Assembly (NCBI GenBank): GCA_029550965.1
Contig: JAKPGJ010000022.1
Span: forward strand, 1 to 64,000
DNA from: Bacillota bacterium
Lineage (GTDB): Bacteria > Bacillota > Clostridia > Oscillospirales > CAG-382
Direction: 5' to 3'
DNA length: 64,000 nt
Positions 59,653 through 64,000 of the stretch are shown here, piece by piece. Positions within the stretch are counted from its first letter, which is position 1; each line of letters begins with the position of its first letter. The position numbers and the translations under genes are program-made. The notes below the pieces were generated by a model. The model had not been told where the DNA came from. It saw nothing but the letters and a program-made list of their open reading frames with translations, and ran no database searches.

Positions 59653-61605
59653 ATGGGTAACTTTAAATTGGTAAGCGACTTTCAGCCGACGGGCGACCAG
59701 CCCGCCGCCATTGAGAAACTGGTCGAGGGAATCGAAAAAGGCTATCGGGACCAGACGCTTCTTGGCGTTACCGGTTCGGGAAAAACCTTCACAATGGCGA
59801 ACATCATCGCAAGGCTGAACCGTCCGACGCTCGTGCTTGAACCCAACAAAACGCTCGCAGCGCAGCTGTGCGCGGAGTTCAAGGCGTTCTTCCCCGAAAA
59901 CGCGGTCGAGTTTTTTGTATCCTACTACGATTATTATCAGCCGGAGGCTTATGTCCCGGGCAAGGATATATACATTGAAAAGGACGCTTCCATCAACGAC
60001 GAGATAGACAAGCTCCGCCATTCCGCGACCAGCGCTTTGTTCGAGCGCAGGGATGTTATTATTGTTGCATCGGTTTCCTGCATTTATTCTTTGGGCGACC
60101 CGAACGAGTACCGGAATCAGGTCATTTCGCTGCGTCCGGGTCAGATTACAACGCGCGACGAGATTATCAGAAGGCTGGTCGCGCTGCAGTACACCCGCAG
60201 CGACATCGGCTTTGAGCGCAACAACTTCCGGGTGCGCGGAGACGTGCTGGAGATTTTCCCGTCCAACACGCTTACCGACGCGATTCGTGTCGAGATGTTC
60301 GGCGACGAAATCGAGCGCATTTCGCAGATCAACGTCGTCACCGGCGAAGCGGTCGCGAAACTCGCGCATGCCGCGATCTACCCCGCATCGCATTATGTGA
60401 CCAACGAGGAAATCCGCAAAAGAGCGATCGAGGAGATTCTCAGAGAGCTGGACGAGCGGATTGCGTATTTTGAAAGTCAGGGCAAAATGATAGAAGCGCA
60501 GCGCATCAAAGAGCGGGTGCTGTTCGACGTCGAGCAGATACGCGAAATCGGCTACTGCAACGGCGTCGAGAACTACTCGAGGGTGCTCGCGGGCAGGCCG
60601 CCGGGAAGCACGCCTTATACGCTTTTGGATTACTTCCCGAAAGATTTTATCGTGTTCATCGACGAAAGCCACCTGGCATGTCCGCAGATACGGGGAATGT
60701 CGGGCGGCGATTACTCGCGGAAAAAGAACCTGATCGACTTCGGCTTCCGCCTGCCCTCCGCGTTTGACAACCGTCCGCTCACCTTCGACGAGTTTAATCA
60801 GAAGCGCGGACAGACCATCTATGTAAGCGCGACGCCGGGGGACTACGAGAAAAGTATCTCCCGGCAGATTGTCGAGCAGATTATACGTCCGACCGGACTG
60901 CTGGACCCGGAGGTCGAAGTCCGTCCGGTCAAAGGTCAGATCGACGACCTGCTCGGCGAAATCCGTCAGCGCGCCGAACGCGGCGAGCGTGTGCTGGTCA
61001 CGACGCTGACCAAGAAGATGGCGGAGGATTTGAGCGAGTTCTTAGAGCTGAATCATGTGCGCTGCCGCTATATGCATTACGATATCGACACCATCGAACG
61101 CATGGAAATCATCCGCGGCCTGCGCGCCGGCGAGTTCGACGTTCTGGTCGGCATCAACCTGCTCAGAGAGGGGCTTGACCTGCCCGAAGTATCGCTGGTC
61201 GCCATTCTGGACGCCGACAAAGAGGGATTCCTGCGCAACGAAAGGTCGTTGATTCAGACCATCGGCAGAGCGGCAAGAAACGCGAACGGCAAGGTTATCA
61301 TGTACGCGGACACGATCACCGAGTCTATGAACAGAGCCATTACCGAAACCAACCGCCGCCGCCGGATTCAGGATGAGTACAACAAAGCGCACGGAATCAT
61401 CCCGAGAACCATAAAGAAAGAGATCCGCGCGAACCTGGAGATTACCAGCAAAGCGGAGATCGAAGCCGGCGAAAAAGGCATATTGAGCAGGGAAGCGAAG
61501 AAGAAGCTGATCGAGAAGCTGACCGCGGAAATGAAGCGCGCCGCCAAGGAGCTCGACTTCGAGACCGCGGCCGCCATCCGCGACAGAATCAAAAGACTTA
61601 TGTGA
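59653..61605 (+). CDS. uvrB: Excinuclease ABC subunit B
   Basis: Damage-verifying helicase-like subunit of nucleotide excision repair. [24 protein letters not shown], Walker [15 protein letters not shown], the beta-hairpin [55 protein letters not shown], and the C-terminal UVR motif ([27 protein letters not shown]) that binds UvrC are all present. About 650 aa. I start at MGNFKLV. The ORF-track ATG (59626) lies at the presumed transcription start. uvrA follows 16 nt later. Confidence 0.97.
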   Translation: MGNFKLVSDFQPTGDQPAAIEKLVEGIEKGYRDQTLLGVTGSGKTFTMANIIARLNRPTLVLEPNKTLAAQLCAEFKAFFPENAVEFFVSYYDYYQPEAYVPGKDIYIEKDASINDEIDKLRHSATSALFERRDVIIVASVSCIYSLGDPNEYRNQVISLRPGQITTRDEIIRRLVALQYTRSDIGFERNNFRVRGDVLEIFPSNTLTDAIRVEMFGDEIERISQINVVTGEAVAKLAHAAIYPASHYVTNEEIRKRAIEEILRELDERIAYFESQGKMIEAQRIKERVLFDVEQIREIGYCNGVENYSRVLAGRPPGSTPYTLLDYFPKDFIVFIDESHLACPQIRGMSGGDYSRKKNLIDFGFRLPSAFDNRPLTFDEFNQKRGQTIYVSATPGDYEKSISRQIVEQIIRPTGLLDPEVEVRPVKGQIDDLLGEIRQRAERGERVLVTTLTKKMAEDLSEFLELNHVRCRYMHYDIDTIERMEIIRGLRAGEFDVLVGINLLREGLDLPEVSLVAILDADKEGFLRNERSLIQTIGRAARNANGKVIMYADTITESMNRAITETNRRRRIQDEYNKAHGIIPRTIKKEIRANLEITSKAEIEAGEKGILSREAKKKLIEKLTAEMKRAAKELDFETAAAIRDRIKRLM

Positions 61606-61621
61606 AAATTAAGGAGATAAA

Positions 61622-64000
61622 ATGGCATCGGAAATTGTTATCAAAGGCGCGAGAGTTCACAACCTCAAGAACATCTCGCTCACCCTTCCAAGAGATAAAT
61701 TTATCGTTTTTACCGGGATTTCGGGTTCCGGCAAGTCGTCTTTGGCGTTTGACACGATTTACGCCGAAGGGCACCGCCGTTTTGTCGAGTCGCTTTCGTC
61801 CTACGCCAGACAGTTTCTCGGACAGCTGGACAAGCCCGACGTGGATATGATCGAGGGGCTTTCGCCCGCCATTTCCATCGACCAGAAAACCACGTCGAAG
61901 AACCCGCGCTCGACGGTAGGCACGGTGACCGAAATATACGATTATATGCGTCTTCTATACGCAAGAATCGGCGTTCCGCACTGCCCGATTTGCGGCGAGG
62001 TGATCAAACAGCAGTCGGTTGACGAAATCGTCGATAAAATTATGCAGCTGGAAGAGGGAACCCGCTTTATGGTGCTCGCGCCGGTCGTGTCCGCGAAAAA
62101 GGGCATGCACGAGAAAGTGCTTGCGGACGCCGTTAAAAGCGGTTACGTCCGCGCGCGCATCGACGGCAACATGTACGAGCTGTCGGAGAAAATAGAGCTG
62201 GACAAGAACAAAAAGCACGATATCGACATCGTCGTGGACAGGCTCGTCATGCGCAAGGAGAACATTCTCTCCAGACTGACCGACAGCATCGAAACGGCGT
62301 CCCGTTTGTCCGACGGAATCATAAAGATTCTGATTGTGGACGAATCGGCGGGCGAGAACGAAGAAAATGAAATGGTTTTCAGCCAGAATTACGCCTGCAA
62401 AACGCACGGCATTTCGCTCGGCGAACTCACGCCGCGCATGTTTTCGTTCAACAGCCCGTTCGGCGCCTGCGAGGCCTGCGGCGGTCTGGGCGAGAACTTT
62501 GTGGTTTCGCCGGACAAGGTGATCCCGGACAAGAAACTGTCTTTGTTCGGCGGTGCGATTATCTGCAACGGCTTTAAGTCCATCGAAGCGGGCAGTTATC
62601 TAGGCAATATCCTCAACATGGTCGGAAAGTTTTATAATTTTGACATTCACAAGCCGATTTGCGAATATTCTCCCGAGGCGCTGTCGGTTCTGTATTACGG
62701 CAACCTGAGCAAAAACCGCGCGTTCGGCGAGCCGAAATTCGAAGGAATTCTGAACCTGATCAAACGCCGGTACGAGCAGAACGCCTCCTTTGAAGTGCGG
62801 GAGTATTACGAAGAGTTCATGGAGAACGTGCCCTGTCCGGTCTGCAACGGAAAAAGGCTTAAAAAGGAATCGCTCGCGGTAACGGTGGGCGGAAAGAACA
62901 TCAGCGAGCTGTGCGATTTTAGCATTTCGCAGCTGAAGAATTTCTTTACGGACCTCAAACTGTCCAACACCGAGGAAACCATCGCGAAGGAAATCAAAAA
63001 GGAAATCAACAGCCGGCTCGGCTTTTTGGAGAGCGTAGGGCTGGACTACCTGACCCTTTCCAGAAGCGCCGGCACGCTTTCCGGCGGGGAAGCGCAGAGA
63101 ATCCGGCTGGCCACGCAGATCGGCTCTTCGCTGGTCGGCGTGCTGTATATCCTTGACGAGCCCAGCATCGGGCTTCACCAGCGGGACAATTACAAGCTGA
63201 TTAATACATTAAAGAAACTGCGTGATCTCGGCAACACGGTCATCGTGGTCGAGCACGACGAGGACACCATGCTCGCCGCCGACTATCTGGTGGATATCGG
63301 GCCGAGAGCCGGCGTTCACGGCGGAGAAGTCATCTTCACCGGACCGCCTTCGGAGATTGTGAAGTGCGAGCAGTCCATCACCGGGCAGTATTTGTCCGGC
63401 AAAAAGAAAATCCCCGTGCCGGCGACGCGCAGGCCCGGAAACGGAAAGTTCCTGACTGTTTACGGCGCGCAGGAGCATAACCTGAAAAACATCGACGTAT
63501 CGTTCCCGCTCGGCTGCTTTATCTGCGTGACCGGCGTTTCGGGTTCGGGAAAAAGTTCGCTGGTCAACTCCATCCTCTACAACGCGCTCGCCAAAAAACT
63601 GGGCAGAGTGAGCGCGATCCCCGGAAAACACAGAGAGATAACCGGCGCCGAGGAAATCGACAAGGTCATCAACATCGACCAGTCGCCGATCGGCAGGACG
63701 CCGCGCTCCAACCCGGCGACCTACACCGGACTGTTCGCGGACATCCGCGGCGTGTTCGCCGCGACGCCCGAGGCGAAGGCGAGGGGATACAAAGAGGGAA
63801 GGTTCTCCTTCAACGTCAAGGGCGGACGCTGCGAAGCCTGCGAAGGCGATGGAACCATTTTGATTGAAATGCACTTCCTGCCCGACGTTTACGTCACCTG
63901 CGACGTCTGCAAGGGCAAGCGATACAACCGCGAAACGCTGGAAGTGAAGTATAAAGGCAAAAATATATACGACGTGCTCGAGATGACGGTGGACGAGGGC
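61622..64000 (+). CDS. uvrA: Excinuclease ABC subunit A (3' end outside window)
   Basis: DNA-damage-sensing ABC ATPase. 793 codons are open to the window edge. [45 protein letters not shown] holds the first Walker A, and [10 protein letters not shown] the first zinc Cys pair. The insertion domain and [11 protein letters not shown] follow, then [20 protein letters not shown] (first signature), [13 protein letters not shown] (Walker B), [14 protein letters not shown] (second Walker A), and the second zinc finger CEACEGDG...[10 protein letters not shown]. The last 150 or so residues are missing only because the window ends. AAGGAG lies before the ATG. Confidence 0.97.
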   Translation, partial: MASEIVIKGARVHNLKNISLTLPRDKFIVFTGISGSGKSSLAFDTIYAEGHRRFVESLSSYARQFLGQLDKPDVDMIEGLSPAISIDQKTTSKNPRSTVGTVTEIYDYMRLLYARIGVPHCPICGEVIKQQSVDEIVDKIMQLEEGTRFMVLAPVVSAKKGMHEKVLADAVKSGYVRARIDGNMYELSEKIELDKNKKHDIDIVVDRLVMRKENILSRLTDSIETASRLSDGIIKILIVDESAGENEENEMVFSQNYACKTHGISLGELTPRMFSFNSPFGACEACGGLGENFVVSPDKVIPDKKLSLFGGAIICNGFKSIEAGSYLGNILNMVGKFYNFDIHKPICEYSPEALSVLYYGNLSKNRAFGEPKFEGILNLIKRRYEQNASFEVREYYEEFMENVPCPVCNGKRLKKESLAVTVGGKNISELCDFSISQLKNFFTDLKLSNTEETIAKEIKKEINSRLGFLESVGLDYLTLSRSAGTLSGGEAQRIRLATQIGSSLVGVLYILDEPSIGLHQRDNYKLINTLKKLRDLGNTVIVVEHDEDTMLAADYLVDIGPRAGVHGGEVIFTGPPSEIVKCEQSITGQYLSGKKKIPVPATRRPGNGKFLTVYGAQEHNLKNIDVSFPLGCFICVTGVSGSGKSSLVNSILYNALAKKLGRVSAIPGKHREITGAEEIDKVINIDQSPIGRTPRSNPATYTGLFADIRGVFAATPEAKARGYKEGRFSFNVKGGRCEACEGDGTILIEMHFLPDVYVTCDVCKGKRYNRETLEVKYKGKNIYDVLEMTVDEG

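Noticed and set aside
1-64000. CRISPR arrays, prophage, defence islands, rRNA
   Set aside because: No spaced direct repeats, phage structural genes, nuclease/helicase defence cassettes or rRNA sequence were seen. The dnaC-like and DnaD-like genes could suggest a phage but sit in a chromosomal operon with ddl and murI.

Overview
The window looks like a chromosomal stretch of a spore-forming, anaerobic, Gram-positive bacterium of the Clostridia, probably from the Ruminococcaceae/Oscillospiraceae side. Evidence: sporulation genes (spoVT, spoIVB, spo0A), rubrerythrin with a PerR-type repressor, a dockerin-bearing surface hydrolase, FeoAB iron uptake, O-acetylhomoserine sulfhydrylase, and strong TTGACA-17-TATAAT promoters with AGGAGG-type ribosome binding sites. 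No prophage, CRISPR array, rRNA or resistance cassette is visible. The only mobile DNA is the last part of an IS3-type transposase at the left edge.

Layout. 0-5.2 kb (minus): a probable operon ddl-murI-DUF1934-dnaD-like-dnaI/dnaC-like-rnhA, joining cell-wall D-amino acid supply with replication initiation. 5.3-13.2 kb: a lipoprotein, spoVT, a Gfo/Idh/MocA oxidoreductase, two tandem paralogous solute-binding lipoproteins without permeases, clpP and an AEC transporter. 13.3-18.7 kb: three secreted or anchored surface proteins (GH73-Big2-dockerin, discoidin-like, DUF4855). 18.8-25.3 kb: perR-rbr, a YgiQ-type radical SAM protein, spoIVB, spo0A and a Pro-rich membrane protein. 25.4-38.9 kb (plus): housekeeping genes clpC-like, ylxM-ffh, rpsP-khpA-rimM-trmD, an O-antigen-ligase-like protein with two DUF4330 proteins, ptsH, uvrC-rsmD-coaD, then an enolase-superfamily enzyme with a D-2-hydroxyacid dehydrogenase. 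39.9-45.7 kb: two TraB/GumN-like lipoproteins, metY with an unusual leader, mnmA and an NPQTG surface protein. 46-51 kb: DEAD-box helicase, HD protein, YfhO-like membrane protein. 51-64 kb: feoA-feoB-small Cys-rich protein, an unrecognised 624-residue protein, a YcxB-like protein, pyk, two lipoproteins around tRNA-Val, and uvrB-uvrA (uvrA runs off the right edge).

The most interesting signal is the roughly 200-nt leader of metY. It has a perfect consensus promoter and an unlisted 30-codon upstream ORF with its own strong ribosome binding site and a Met-Cys codon pair. The codons immediately after that pair are a perfect 10-nt complement of the metY ribosome binding site. This is the expected layout of a translational attenuator in which a ribosome stalled at the Cys codon would expose the metY start. 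A similar idea, a ribosome binding site held in one arm of a perfect inverted repeat, recurs before murI and spoIVB. Other points of note are a ClpC-like ATPase lacking the middle (M/UVR) domain, a Spo0A receiver with altered conserved residues, and an active-looking/degenerate pair of TraB-family lipoproteins.

All calls come from reading the sequence and recalling family features. No database search was run.
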